NCBI GenBank assembly: GCA_050292445.1
Contig: JBNKLQ010000023.1
Span: forward strand, 1 to 35,897
Direction of reading: 5' to 3'
From: Leptofilum sp050292445
GTDB taxonomy: Bacteria; Chloroflexota; Anaerolineae; Promineifilales; Promineifilaceae
Length of the DNA: 35,897 nucleotides
The notes under the pieces were generated by a model. That model was not told the origin of the DNA and ran no database searches. It saw only the letters and a list, made by a program, of their open reading frames with translations. The position numbers and the translations under genes are program-made. This document shows, one piece after another, positions 10,101-18,519 of this stretch. Numbering within the stretch: position 1 is the first letter of the stretch; every line of letters begins with the position of its first letter.

Positions 10101-10965
10101 GCAAATTCATGGGGAATCTGTTGGTCAGCTGCGGCTGGCACCTACTCAGACTTATGATGAGGATGTGTCAGAGGTTGTAACGGCCGTTATCGAGCGTCTT
10201 AGTGTTCACCTGGATAATCTTCGCCTGGCACAGCAAACGCAAAGTGCTCTAAATGAAACTCAGCGGCGTACGGAAGAATTGGCCGTTCTTAATGAAATGA
10301 GCCAATCCTTGACGGCGCAAACCACCGTCGATGGCGTATTCCAAACTGTATACGATTATTTGTCCCGCCTGATGGATACAACACACTTCTTCACAGTTAC
10401 CTATGATGAGGAAAGTGATGAAGTGGCGGTTGTCTTAACGGCCTCGGGTAATGAGCTGCATTGGTACACTGAGCAGCGCCAGGCAGGGCATGGTGTGGTT
10501 GAATATCTTATTCGCCAGCAACAGCCCTTGCTGATTCCAGACAATGTTGGCGAACGTTTTGCTGCGCTCGGTATTAAAGAGGATGACAATTTGCCGGAAT
10601 CGTGGCTTGGTGTCCCCATTACATTAGGCGATCGTGTGCTTGGTGTGCTTGGTTTGCAGAGTTACACCACGCCGCGTCTTTACAATGAGGAGCATTTGAG
10701 CCTGCTAACGGCCGTTGCCAACCAGGCAGCCATCGCTATTGAAAGTACACGACTGCTAGAAAATACCACGGCTCTGGCGGAAGAGGAACAAATTCTGCGC
10801 CAGATTACGACCCGCGTCAGTACGGCCGTTGATGCTGAATCCATTTTGCGCACAGCAGCGGAAGAAATTGGCCGAGCGCTGGGCCTGGAAGGTCACGTGA
10901 GCCTGGAAACCGTGGGTAGTAATGGCACAAATGGACACAAGTCGGTGGCTAATTCACTCGATTAA
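7192..10965 (+). CDS. membrane sensor: periplasmic binding-protein domain fused to four GAFs; no output domain
   Basis: 1257 residues from ATG 7192. GAGG sits 6 bases ahead of this ATG. In-frame TTG 7138 and ATG 7147 lie inside the upstream gene and are less likely. A signal sequence (about 15-38, ending AVAQQ) precedes an ABC_sub_bind-like binding domain (about 45-345; HVLILNSYHQGFSWTDRI, VIIVSDNNGLEFL). One TM (about 358-380) follows. Then come GAF1 (about 401-570), GAF2 (577-740), GAF3 (744-905, FALYHAHIYLLDD), the REGW module (R923, TREGWDDYLARQ), GAF4 (1030-1185) and the shared tail (about 1197 on). The fused binding domain belongs to the same broad class as the free proteins at 1 and 11029. 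The protein should sense a periplasmic ligand, but it has no transmitter of its own. Confidence 0.87.
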   Translation: MNVNTNTKINWLTGRKQRFLWILLCLFPLLLGSSVAVAQQDTKQHVLILNSYHQGFSWTDRIVASIDEVLAEADVDAEIHVEYMDTKRLLNEEYLTQLYELYQRKYAAVPIDVIIVSDNNGLEFLRTYGEDLFPGTPIVFTGINNFSDELLIGFDQITGVVEELDIAATLELMLAFHPNTEQVYLLNDQTPSGIATLESFEQVRPQFEDQVEFVILDDFAVSDMQNELAELPPNSLILMLLVNRDNTGQFFTYEESLAALSQYTEVPIYGVWDFYIGYGIVGGKLTDGNSQGRAAGEMSLRILQGESATDIPILRESPNRYIFDYQQLQKYNINTGQLPEDSLLLNEPVSFYDQYKVYIWMVVAVFFILVAAIIILLMNISRRQQAEIELQQSYLRRGRQVKLSTQVAQDITGISELEELYHNIVHQIKEQFGYYHTQILQYDSEINAIRLIAGYGEIGERMLAEGHRVSMGVGLIGRAAASGESVLRGTLANDLDWKPNPLLPDTQGEIAVPIKLGSEILGVLDVQSDQPGALNTDDQLLLEGLCGQIAIAIENARTTLERQKLLLEVEAQATRLVQLNELSAALNQANSLDEMYVAVAKSLPNIVGSARISLAMVDHSGEAYETRNLSIEEGSVSLGNHLPLAGTAVGVSIQEQRIKHFPQDGAMASFADLRELVPEGIKSVMAVPLIIGGEAIGALNIASSVPDFFDTEEMSLLQQATTLIASSLQVRKFLEEAEQQAQELQTVAEVSTAIATTLDQQKLLKDVVNLAKERFALYHAHIYLLDDTNQNLVLSAGAGEIGDQMVGEGRSISIGAEQSLVARAAQSRQGVIVNDVQADPGFLAHPLLPNTSSEMAVPMVVGDQLLGVLDVQANEVNRFTSKDIQIQTTLAAQVAVALQNARSFTRSEQALMRLQELMSYQTREGWDDYLARQAEKLSFSYASQQKTLEKEPADETAVPAEETNFVTKELQIHGESVGQLRLAPTQTYDEDVSEVVTAVIERLSVHLDNLRLAQQTQSALNETQRRTEELAVLNEMSQSLTAQTTVDGVFQTVYDYLSRLMDTTHFFTVTYDEESDEVAVVLTASGNELHWYTEQRQAGHGVVEYLIRQQQPLLIPDNVGERFAALGIKEDDNLPESWLGVPITLGDRVLGVLGLQSYTTPRLYNEEHLSLLTAVANQAAIAIESTRLLENTTALAEEEQILRQITTRVSTAVDAESILRTAAEEIGRALGLEGHVSLETVGSNGTNGHKSVANSLD

Positions 10966-11028
10966 ACAGACAAATTTGGCAGCAGTGCCGTCGGTGGATG
11001 ACATGCTGAGATGCATCGGAGAGATATG

Positions 11029-12048
11029 ATGAAAAACGCAGAATCACTGGCTGGAAAACCAAAGAACCATAGAGGAGCCTTCGCAGGGCTGTTACTCGGT
11101 TTTCTCCTTTTACTGGCTTTAAGTTTAAGCGCTTGTGGCAGCACCACGCCAGAAGAACCAGACATGGTGACAGTTGGTGTGATTAGCCTGGCGCCAGTTT
11201 TTGAGCCCATTTATGAAGGGTTTCAAGCTAAGATGACCGAATTGGGTTATGTTGAAGGGGAAAATATTACCTATCTTTACGATGGACCTGTTGGTGATAT
11301 TGGCCAGCTTGATATAGTAGCCCAAGAAATGGTTGCCCAAAATGTCGATTTGCTTTTAGCTTTTAGCACTCCGGCAACGCAGGCATCTATGCGTGCTACA
11401 ACAGAAATCCCCATTATGTTTGCTCCCATCAGCGATCCCATTGGTGCAGGGCTTGTTTCCAGTCTGGCAAACCCGGGCAAAAACGCGACTGGCGTCACGT
11501 TTGGCGTAGGCGAACCGCGTCGCCTCCAATGGTTGCTAGACATTGCCCCAGGCATCGAGCAAATTTATCTCCCCTACAACCCTAACGATGGCAGCGCGGT
11601 TGGGATTTTGCAAAAAATCCAAGAAGTAGCTACGCCGTTAAACGTTGAATTGTTGTTGCGAGAAGCACCTGATGAGGCTGGAATCGCAGCCGCAATTGAA
11701 AATATACCGGATGAAGCTGATGCCGTTTTCTTGTTACCGGATAGTTTTCTTGTGTCCCGTATAACTGAGTTTGCAGAAGCCGCCATAGCCCATAAGCTGC
11801 CAATATCGGCCCCCGGTGATACCACTGTCCCGGATGGCGGATTGATAACTTACAGTATGCGCTTTTATCCGGTTGGTGAGCAATTAGCCGTCATGGCGCA
11901 GAAAATTTTGCAGGGTGCATCTGCCAGCGAACTACCGGTTGAAACTGCTGAATTTTTTCTGGACATCAACTTGAAAACGGCCAATGCGATTGGCTTAGAG
12001 ATTTCAGACGATATTTTGCGTCAGGCAAACACGATTATCCGTGAATGA
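11029..12048 (+). CDS. ABC-type substrate-binding lipoprotein, PF04392-like
   Basis: 339 residues. A lipoprotein signal ends in LSLSAC (lipobox LSAC), followed by GSTTPEEPDMVTVGVISLAP. The mature part has the ABC_sub_bind fold pattern: VDLLLAFSTPATQA, IPIMFAPISDPIGAGLV, GVTFGVGEPRRLQWLLDI, and a hinge near LPISAPGDTTVPDGGLITY. ATG 11029 follows GGAGAG by 5 bases; in-frame ATGs at 11026 and 11011 are possible but worse placed. It is a paralogue of the protein at the left edge. No matching permease or ATPase is nearby, and a Cache/GAF sensor starts 98 bases downstream. A sensory co-receptor role is therefore a reasonable inference, although an importer encoded elsewhere is not excluded. The ligand is unknown. 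Confidence 0.85.
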   Translation: MKNAESLAGKPKNHRGAFAGLLLGFLLLLALSLSACGSTTPEEPDMVTVGVISLAPVFEPIYEGFQAKMTELGYVEGENITYLYDGPVGDIGQLDIVAQEMVAQNVDLLLAFSTPATQASMRATTEIPIMFAPISDPIGAGLVSSLANPGKNATGVTFGVGEPRRLQWLLDIAPGIEQIYLPYNPNDGSAVGILQKIQEVATPLNVELLLREAPDEAGIAAAIENIPDEADAVFLLPDSFLVSRITEFAEAAIAHKLPISAPGDTTVPDGGLITYSMRFYPVGEQLAVMAQKILQGASASELPVETAEFFLDINLKTANAIGLEISDDILRQANTIIRE

Positions 12049-12146
12049 TCCAGACGATCAGTGAAATAAATGTTTAACCTGGAAGAACAGATAGATCATT
12101 ACCTTATTTATACTAACTTAGTTGTATTTGCTAAGGAAGGCCGCTT

Positions 12147-15100
12147 ATGCGTAAAAGTCTTCGCGCTCAATTAATAATAGCCATTATTCTCCTGGCAGTG
12201 GTTCCTCTCCTGCTTGTTGGTGTGGACACACTTCGTCGCACGTACAACGTGGAGCAGCAGCAAGCTGTTGCCCTACAGCAAGAAATTGTACGGCGTGTTA
12301 CGACAGAGTTGGAAACGTACATTTTTTCCCGAGAGGAAGATCTCCGTCTGCTTGTAGATGTTCAGGGGCTACCCGATCTGGAAATTGAACAGCAAAAAGC
12401 GTTGTTGCGCAGCCTATCGTATGGTCAGGATGTTTATGCCGAGTTGGTTTTGATAGATAGCCAGGGGCAAACGATTGCTTTTGAATCACCGGTATCCCTG
12501 AGCGTTGAGGGGGAGGCTCAATCCTACGCAGGAACCTCCATTTTTACCATACCGCGCGACTCACGGGAGACGTATTACAGCTCTGTACAAATTGATGAGG
12601 AAACTGGCGAACCATTCATGACCATTGCCGTTCCGTTTTATGATTTACAAACCGGTAATTTTGGTGGCGTGTTAGCCGCTAATTTCCTTTTCCGCCCCAT
12701 GTGGACGTTGATGGAAGAGATCAGTAGCGAAATCCACGGCCTGGTTTATGTTGTAGATAGTAACAATCATGTTGTGGCTCACCCCGACCGGTCCGTTGTG
12801 TTGCAAAGAACCACTGCAACGATACCCACGGCGGATGGCTTTGCTGCTGGGTTGGCTGGTGAGGATGCTGTGCTAGCCCATCAATTTATCTCCTTAAGTC
12901 CCACTTCATCAGCCGAAGCACAAGGTTTACATGTTGTGGCCGAGGTTCCAGAGGGCGAAGCGCTGGAACTGGCTAATAACACCCTTATTGTCACCATTGT
13001 AGCTCTGGTTGTGGCCATATTTGTGGCTGGTGGTATTGGCACTCAAGTTGCTTTACGCATCACCCGGCCCATTGGCGAATTGGCTACAACGGCACAGGCA
13101 ATTAGTGCCGGTGATTTTTCACGACAGGTAACGGTTAACCGCAAAGATGAGATTGGTACCCTGGGTACTGCTTTTAACAGTATGACGACCCAGTTGCGTA
13201 ATTCGATCACTGAGCTAGAGCAGCGAGTGGCAGCCCGCACCCGTGACCTGAATCTGGCCGCCGAAATTGGACGGCAAGTGTCTCAGGTGCGAGACTTGCA
13301 TGAGTTGTTACCGCATGCCGTACAGCTGGTGCTGGAACAATTTGATCTATATCAGACCCAAATTTACCTGGTAAACGAGACCGGTGAACAGCTAGTGCTA
13401 GAAGCCAGCACGGGGCATGCTGGTACACAATTGTTGGAAGCTGGCCACAAGTTGCCTCTTGATGAAACCTCACTCAACGGAACGGCCGCAACGACCAAGC
13501 AAGCCGTAATTGTGGCCGACACCGCTGAAAATCCTTCATTCCATCCGAATCCTTTACTGCCGGATACGCGCTCTGAAATGGTGGTGCCGCTGCTGGTGGG
13601 CGAAAAGGTTGTGGGTGTACTTGACTTGCAGAGTGACAAACCAAATGTCCTAACAGAAGACAACCTTTCTGCATTTGAAACGTTGTCTGGGCAGCTGGCT
13701 GTTGCCATCCAAAACGCTGCATTGCTTGCTGAACGCCGGCAAGCTGAAGCTCAAATTCAGGAACGCGAGTCGCTGATGCGCACGATTATTGATGCCACGC
13801 CGGACTGGATTTTCATCAAGGATAAGGCACATCGTTACCAATTGGTCAACCGGGGATATGCCAATGCTTTGCATATAGCGTCTGAAGATTTTATTGGCAA
13901 GAATGATTTGGAGTTGGGTTTTCCGGAAGAACTGGTTAAGGGCGATCCAGAGAAAGGGATTCGCGGTTTTTGGGCTGATGACCGGCTGGTAATGGAAAGC
14001 GGTCAGATGCAAGTTTATCCCGATGATCCTGCCACGATTGATGGAGAGGTGCATACCTTCCATACAATTAAGACGCCATTGAAGGACGATGATGGACAGG
14101 CATGGGGGGTGCTGGCTTTTGCCCGCGATATTACCGAGAGCAAGCGCATTGAAGAGGTCGTGCGCCGTAGTGAAGCTGATCTGTCTCAGACGCTCAAGAT
14201 AGCCAAACTGGCCTACTGGGAATTTGATGTTGAGAAGGACTTGTTCACCTTCAATGATCAGTTCTACTCGCTCTTCCACACCACTGCGGAAGCACATGGC
14301 GGCTATCGGCTACCCTCGGCGTATTATGCGGAGCACTTTGTCTATCCAGACGATTTGCCCATTGTTGGTGCCGAAATCGAGCGGGCGCTCAACTCTACTG
14401 ACCGGCACTACAGCAAATCGGTAGAGCATCGTATTCTGTATGCTGATGGTGGCGTCGGTTACATCTCGGTTAACATTAACATAGACCGCGACGAGCAAGG
14501 CAATATCTTGCGCTACTATGGTGCGAACCAGGACATCACCGAGCGCAAACAGGTGGAAGAAACCATAGCCAAGCGGGCAGTTGAGTTGGAAACTGTTGCT
14601 AACGTTAGTGCTGTTGTTACCACTGCTTTGGAACCGGAAGAACTCATGCAGCAGGTGGTGGACCTCACCAAAGAACGGTTTAATCTCTATCATGCCCACA
14701 TTTATCTACTCAATGAGAACAAAACAGACCTGGTTTTAACAAGTGGTGCTGGTGAAATTGGGGCCACAATGGTGGCAGAAGGTCGCCGCATTGCCCTGTC
14801 TCAGGAGCAGTCGTTGGTAGCTCGCGCCGCTCGTAAACAGGCCGGTGTTGTTATTAACAATGTGCAGGAGGAACCTGGTTTCTTGCCTAACCCATTGTTA
14901 CCCGAAACGCGTGCTGAAATGGCTGTGCCGCTAGTGGCTGGTAATGAAGTGCTTGGGGTGTTGGACGTGCAGGCGGATGAGGTCGATCGCTTCACGTCAG
15001 AAGACATTAATATTTTTTCAACGCTTGCCTCTCAGATTGCGGTGGCGCTGCAAAATGCCCGTCGCCACAATGAAGCATTGCGGACTTTGGATGAACTGAC

Positions 15101-16625
15101 CCGGCTGCAACGTATTATGGTACGTGAAGGTTGGGAGGATTATATGGCAACGCAGGAACGGCCGTCTTTCGGGTATGCTTTTAACCCCAAGGGGGCCAAA
15201 CCCATTGAGGATACGAAAAAAGAAGCTGTTGTCGCCAAGGAAATAGAGAATGGCACGGAAGAACCAATTGTGGAAACGGCCGTTCCTATCGCTGTGCGCG
15301 GTGAGCTGATTGGTAAAATCGCTCTGCGTAATCCTGATGGTAGCCCTATCCCAGAACGTAAACAATCGCTTATCCAAACGGTGGCCCACCAGGTTTCTGA
15401 GGCGCTAGAACGGGCCCGGTTAACAGAGCAAACGCAGCGTGCTTTGCAGGAGACTAATGAACAAGCACGTCGCCTGGCCTTGCTCAATGAGCTAAGTGAA
15501 ACAATCTCGCGTATGACGACGGTTGAAGAAATTGCCTCTGCCGTGATGAATAAAGCGTCCGAAATACTGGAAGCTAAACACCATAGCCTGTATTTAATTG
15601 CTGAAGAAAATGAAATGATGCTGCGGGTTGTGGGGGAGGCTGGTGAGGTCGCTGACAGGCGAAAAGGTGAACTGATGCCGCTGGCAGAATCGCCAATGGC
15701 CCAGGCACTCGAAGAACGACAGATCGTTACTGATTTGTCTACCAACGGCGAAGATGCCTTGCAGGTGTACCACGTTCCACTTTACACCGGTGAGGGTCCG
15801 TTGGGCACATTTAATATAGCCGTTGCCGCTAATGCAGCGTTGGACGAAGGAGAGCAGCTAATTCTGTTGCAGATTGGTTCTTTGCTTAGCACCACGCTAG
15901 AAAATCGCCGCCTCTTTACCCAAACGGACCAACGCGCCGCCGAACTATCACTTATCAATAGGGTCAGTGAAGTGGCCAGTTCCCAGTTGAACATGGCAGA
16001 ATTGTTTAACTCGGTTGGTGCGCTGATACAAGAAACGTTTATGGCCTCAAGCGTTTATTTTGGACTGTACGACAAGCAAGAATCCATTATTTCCTTCCCC
16101 TACTTCTATACCGAAGAAGATGGGTTCTTTGATGTTGAGCCAGGGACGCTGGAAGATGGTGGGTTCGCTGCGAAGATCATTGAAACCCGCAAATCACTAT
16201 GCCTATTATTGCATCAAGATGATTCTGACAGTGAGGTAACGGCAGAAGATGCCATAATTGAGGGCCACGGTCGTCTGCTGGATTCGTTTGTTGGGGTACC
16301 AATGATTGTTGGTCGTGAAGTGGTGGGTGTGATTGGATTAAGCAATTACAGTGAAATTCGTACATACACTGAACAAGACCAACGATTATTGGAAACATTA
16401 GCCGCGACGATTGGTGTAGCCGTGCAAAATTCACAACAATTTGAGGCGGCGCAGCGTCGTGCGGAACGTGAATCGTTAATCAATACCATTAATCAAAAGA
16501 TTCAGTCGGCAACAACGGTTGAAGGTGCGCTGCAAACGGCCGTTTCCGAACTCAGTCAGGCCCTAAGAGTGAAAAAAGCGATCATTGAACTTTCTACCAG
16601 TGAGCAAAGTAATGGGCACACATGA
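12147..16625 (+). CDS. large membrane sensor: Cache-like domain, HAMP, four GAFs, two PAS; no output domain
   Basis: 1492 residues; AAGGAAGG lies ahead of ATG 12147. TM1 is at about 7-26, a Cache-like sensor at about 40-270 (FGGVLAANFLFRPMW, HGLVYVVDSNNHVVAHPD), TM2 at about 280-305, then HAMP (to about 360). Domains follow in order: GAF1 (367-530, FDLYQTQIYLVN); PAS (540-660, DATPDWIFIKD ending in ARDITESKRIEE); a second PAS (678-805, LAYWEFDVEKDLFTFNDQF); GAF2 (815-975, FNLYHAHIYLLN); REGW module (R993, VREGWEDYMATQ); GAF3 (1110-1260); GAF4 (1267-1430); shared tail (R1441, RESLINTINQKIQ). The second PAS is very close at DNA level to the duplicated PAS pair in the protein at 18520, which suggests recent copying. 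No kinase or effector domain is present. Confidence 0.87.
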   Translation: MRKSLRAQLIIAIILLAVVPLLLVGVDTLRRTYNVEQQQAVALQQEIVRRVTTELETYIFSREEDLRLLVDVQGLPDLEIEQQKALLRSLSYGQDVYAELVLIDSQGQTIAFESPVSLSVEGEAQSYAGTSIFTIPRDSRETYYSSVQIDEETGEPFMTIAVPFYDLQTGNFGGVLAANFLFRPMWTLMEEISSEIHGLVYVVDSNNHVVAHPDRSVVLQRTTATIPTADGFAAGLAGEDAVLAHQFISLSPTSSAEAQGLHVVAEVPEGEALELANNTLIVTIVALVVAIFVAGGIGTQVALRITRPIGELATTAQAISAGDFSRQVTVNRKDEIGTLGTAFNSMTTQLRNSITELEQRVAARTRDLNLAAEIGRQVSQVRDLHELLPHAVQLVLEQFDLYQTQIYLVNETGEQLVLEASTGHAGTQLLEAGHKLPLDETSLNGTAATTKQAVIVADTAENPSFHPNPLLPDTRSEMVVPLLVGEKVVGVLDLQSDKPNVLTEDNLSAFETLSGQLAVAIQNAALLAERRQAEAQIQERESLMRTIIDATPDWIFIKDKAHRYQLVNRGYANALHIASEDFIGKNDLELGFPEELVKGDPEKGIRGFWADDRLVMESGQMQVYPDDPATIDGEVHTFHTIKTPLKDDDGQAWGVLAFARDITESKRIEEVVRRSEADLSQTLKIAKLAYWEFDVEKDLFTFNDQFYSLFHTTAEAHGGYRLPSAYYAEHFVYPDDLPIVGAEIERALNSTDRHYSKSVEHRILYADGGVGYISVNINIDRDEQGNILRYYGANQDITERKQVEETIAKRAVELETVANVSAVVTTALEPEELMQQVVDLTKERFNLYHAHIYLLNENKTDLVLTSGAGEIGATMVAEGRRIALSQEQSLVARAARKQAGVVINNVQEEPGFLPNPLLPETRAEMAVPLVAGNEVLGVLDVQADEVDRFTSEDINIFSTLASQIAVALQNARRHNEALRTLDELTRLQRIMVREGWEDYMATQERPSFGYAFNPKGAKPIEDTKKEAVVAKEIENGTEEPIVETAVPIAVRGELIGKIALRNPDGSPIPERKQSLIQTVAHQVSEALERARLTEQTQRALQETNEQARRLALLNELSETISRMTTVEEIASAVMNKASEILEAKHHSLYLIAEENEMMLRVVGEAGEVADRRKGELMPLAESPMAQALEERQIVTDLSTNGEDALQVYHVPLYTGEGPLGTFNIAVAANAALDEGEQLILLQIGSLLSTTLENRRLFTQTDQRAAELSLINRVSEVASSQLNMAELFNSVGALIQETFMASSVYFGLYDKQESIISFPYFYTEEDGFFDVEPGTLEDGGFAAKIIETRKSLCLLLHQDDSDSEVTAEDAIIEGHGRLLDSFVGVPMIVGREVVGVIGLSNYSEIRTYTEQDQRLLETLAATIGVAVQNSQQFEAAQRRAERESLINTINQKIQSATTVEGALQTAVSELSQALRVKKAIIELSTSEQSNGHT

Positions 16626-16696
16626 AACTGTCACACAAAGCTGGCTGTTTGCTGTGAAGTTGATTGGTTACAGAGTGAAATAGTTTTGGAGTTCAA

Positions 16697-17419
16697 ATGA
16701 ACAAAGGGAAATTACAAAGAATTACTTCGTTCTATCAAAAAACCATTTCTGATGATGGCCGCCCTGGTCAACAGGTTGCGGCTTATCAAGAACGATTCTT
16801 TGATACCCTGGCTAACATGGATGCGTCGGGTGCCAAGCGCGTTATTGATGAAGCGCTTGAAGCAAGCATTCCCCCAGGCACCATTATGCTGGAAGTATTT
16901 TGTTCGGTCATGGAGAGGTTTGGCGAGATGCAGGCCAATCAGGAAATCACCCTTTCAGAAATCTATGCGATTGCCAGGATTGGGCAGGCGACAATTGAGC
17001 AGCTTATGGCATTGCTACCTGCGTCTACGCACACATCGGGCACGGTGGTCATCGGCACGATTGCTGGTGATTTTCATGGCATGGGCGCAAAGATCGTCGG
17101 CATATTTTTACGCATGGCCGGTTTCAAGGTGCACGATCTGGGCATCAACGTACCCAGCACGACTTTTGTGGATACGGCCGTTGCCCAAAACGCTTCCATC
17201 ATATGCGCCTCAACCCTTCTCCTGCATACGATGGATCAAATTCGGGACATCCACGATATTTTGGCTGAACGCAAACTGACAAACAGCATCAAATTAGTTG
17301 TTGGTGGTGCCCCATTTAACTTCGATACCGAACTATATAAAACCGTCAAAGCAGATGCAACCGCCATTAATGCTAGTGACGCAATTGAAGCTGTCAGCCG
17401 ACTCATGGAGGCGATATAG
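16697..17419 (+). CDS. corrinoid (B12-binding) protein, methyltransferase-cognate type
   Basis: 240 residues; GGAG sits 6 bases before the ATG. Residues about 25-105 match the helical B12-binding cap, and 113-238 form the Rossmann-like cobalamin domain. The base-off/His-on motif is intact: D125-F-H127-G-M-G130, followed by GINVP and the CASTLLLHTM strand. In this family (MtaC/MtbC/MttC-like) the protein carries a methyl group on cobalamin between a substrate-specific and a corrinoid-specific methyltransferase. Its stop is one base from the start of an MtaA-like gene, the usual partner. No substrate-specific methyltransferase (MtaB, MtbB or MttB type) is present. The position inside a sensor array suggests a possible sensory role, which is speculation. 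Confidence 0.85.
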   Translation: MNKGKLQRITSFYQKTISDDGRPGQQVAAYQERFFDTLANMDASGAKRVIDEALEASIPPGTIMLEVFCSVMERFGEMQANQEITLSEIYAIARIGQATIEQLMALLPASTHTSGTVVIGTIAGDFHGMGAKIVGIFLRMAGFKVHDLGINVPSTTFVDTAVAQNASIICASTLLLHTMDQIRDIHDILAERKLTNSIKLVVGGAPFNFDTELYKTVKADATAINASDAIEAVSRLMEAI

Positions 17420-17420
17420 C

Positions 17421-18455
17421 ATGAAAGAAATGAGTTCTCTAGAACGTGTGTTGGCCACAATGACGCACAAACAGCCAGATCGTGTTCCAGTTTTTCCAAT
17501 TATGCTTTTGCAAGGGGCCGCCGAGTTAGGCATGGGACTTGAAGAATATTTTAGCCAGGGCGCAAACTATGCCCAAGGACAGTTGAAGCTGCTCGATAAG
17601 TTTGGTCACGATTGTGTTGTTGGTATTCCTCATGTTGTTCAGGATATTACAGCTTTTGGCGCAAAGGTGATGTATTGGAAGCAAGGCCCACCCAGCCCAG
17701 GCGGCATGGTCATTCATTCTTGGCAAGATGTAGACCAGTTGGCCGTCCCCGATCCCACTGCGGTTCCGGAACTGGTGGAAACACTCAAAGCCATTGAACT
17801 ACTGGCTAAAGAAGTGAAGGGTGAGGTGCCCATTATTGGCGCAGCCATTGCTCCCTTTAGCCTGCCTAGCATGCTAATGGGAACCGAAAAGTGGATGGAT
17901 TTGCTCCTGTTTGAAGAACCGGCTGTCCGTAAAGAGGTCATGGGGCGCATGTTAGAGATAACGCTCGAATTTTGTGTGGCCTGGTCAAACGCCCAACTAG
18001 CGGCCGGTGCCGATGTGATCGTGTTGGCCGATGGCATGGCTTCAGCAGCTGTGCTGACGCGACAACAATTTATTGACTTTGCCTTGCCAATAGTCAAGGC
18101 TGTAGTCCCCCGTATTGATGGGTTTGTTGTCCATGAGGGTGTGGGTCATCTCTATCCCATGCTTGATTTATTAGTGGACACGGGCATTTTGGGCGTTATT
18201 TTGAGCCATTTAGATGATGTGGCGGTATGCAGAAAAATTGTCGGTGATAAGTTGGCACTCATTGGCAACTTGAACAATATTGAGATGCTCCGCTGGTCGC
18301 CTGAGAAGATGACGCAAAAAAGCCGGGAGGCTATCAAAGACAATGCCTCGTGTACCGGGTTTGTTCTTTCCGCTCAGGGGCCAGAGATTCCCTTGGGCGT
18401 CAGTGATGAAGCAATTCGGGCCATGGTGCAAGCGCCCAGAGATTGGCAGTGTTAG
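17421..18455 (+). CDS. uroporphyrinogen decarboxylase-family methyltransferase, MtaA/CmuA-like, with unusual zinc site
   Basis: 344 residues from ATG 17421, which follows GGAGG by 9 bases. Longer in-frame starts lie inside the upstream gene. The beginning (SLERVLATMTHKQPDRVPVF) and TIM-barrel segments (GADVIVLADGMAS, GILGVILSHLDDV, KLALIGNLNN) are typical of URO-D-family corrinoid methyltransferases rather than of haem-pathway HemE. In MtaA/MtbA the active zinc is held by His-x-Cys and a later Cys. Here the corresponding places read H238-E-G240 and SAQGPEIP (P321), so both cysteines seem absent. Either the alignment is offset, the metal site differs, or the protein is no longer a standard methyltransferase. 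It forms a two-gene unit with the corrinoid protein just upstream. Confidence 0.8.
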   Translation: MKEMSSLERVLATMTHKQPDRVPVFPIMLLQGAAELGMGLEEYFSQGANYAQGQLKLLDKFGHDCVVGIPHVVQDITAFGAKVMYWKQGPPSPGGMVIHSWQDVDQLAVPDPTAVPELVETLKAIELLAKEVKGEVPIIGAAIAPFSLPSMLMGTEKWMDLLLFEEPAVRKEVMGRMLEITLEFCVAWSNAQLAAGADVIVLADGMASAAVLTRQQFIDFALPIVKAVVPRIDGFVVHEGVGHLYPMLDLLVDTGILGVILSHLDDVAVCRKIVGDKLALIGNLNNIEMLRWSPEKMTQKSREAIKDNASCTGFVLSAQGPEIPLGVSDEAIRAMVQAPRDWQC

Positions 18456-18519
18456 GTAAACCGGGAAATAGTGAAGTGACCTTTTCTAACGGATTTTTTT
18501 CACGGATGAGCAAGTAATT

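Noticed and set aside
13650..14297. 215-codon open frame on the - strand
   Set aside because: It is wholly antisense to the PAS region of the sensor at 12147, whose protein is clearly conserved, and it shows no recognisable domain. The similar antisense frame at 20800-21540 mirrors the duplicated PAS units.
17298..17420. Longer start for the MtaA-like gene
   Set aside because: The extra codons lie inside the corrinoid-protein gene; ATG 17421 has GGAGG 9 bases ahead and begins at the usual family N-terminus.
17421..18455. HemE (haem-pathway uroporphyrinogen decarboxylase)
   Set aside because: The gene is paired with a corrinoid protein, and its N-terminus and barrel segments fit the MtaA/CmuA branch; no other haem genes are nearby.
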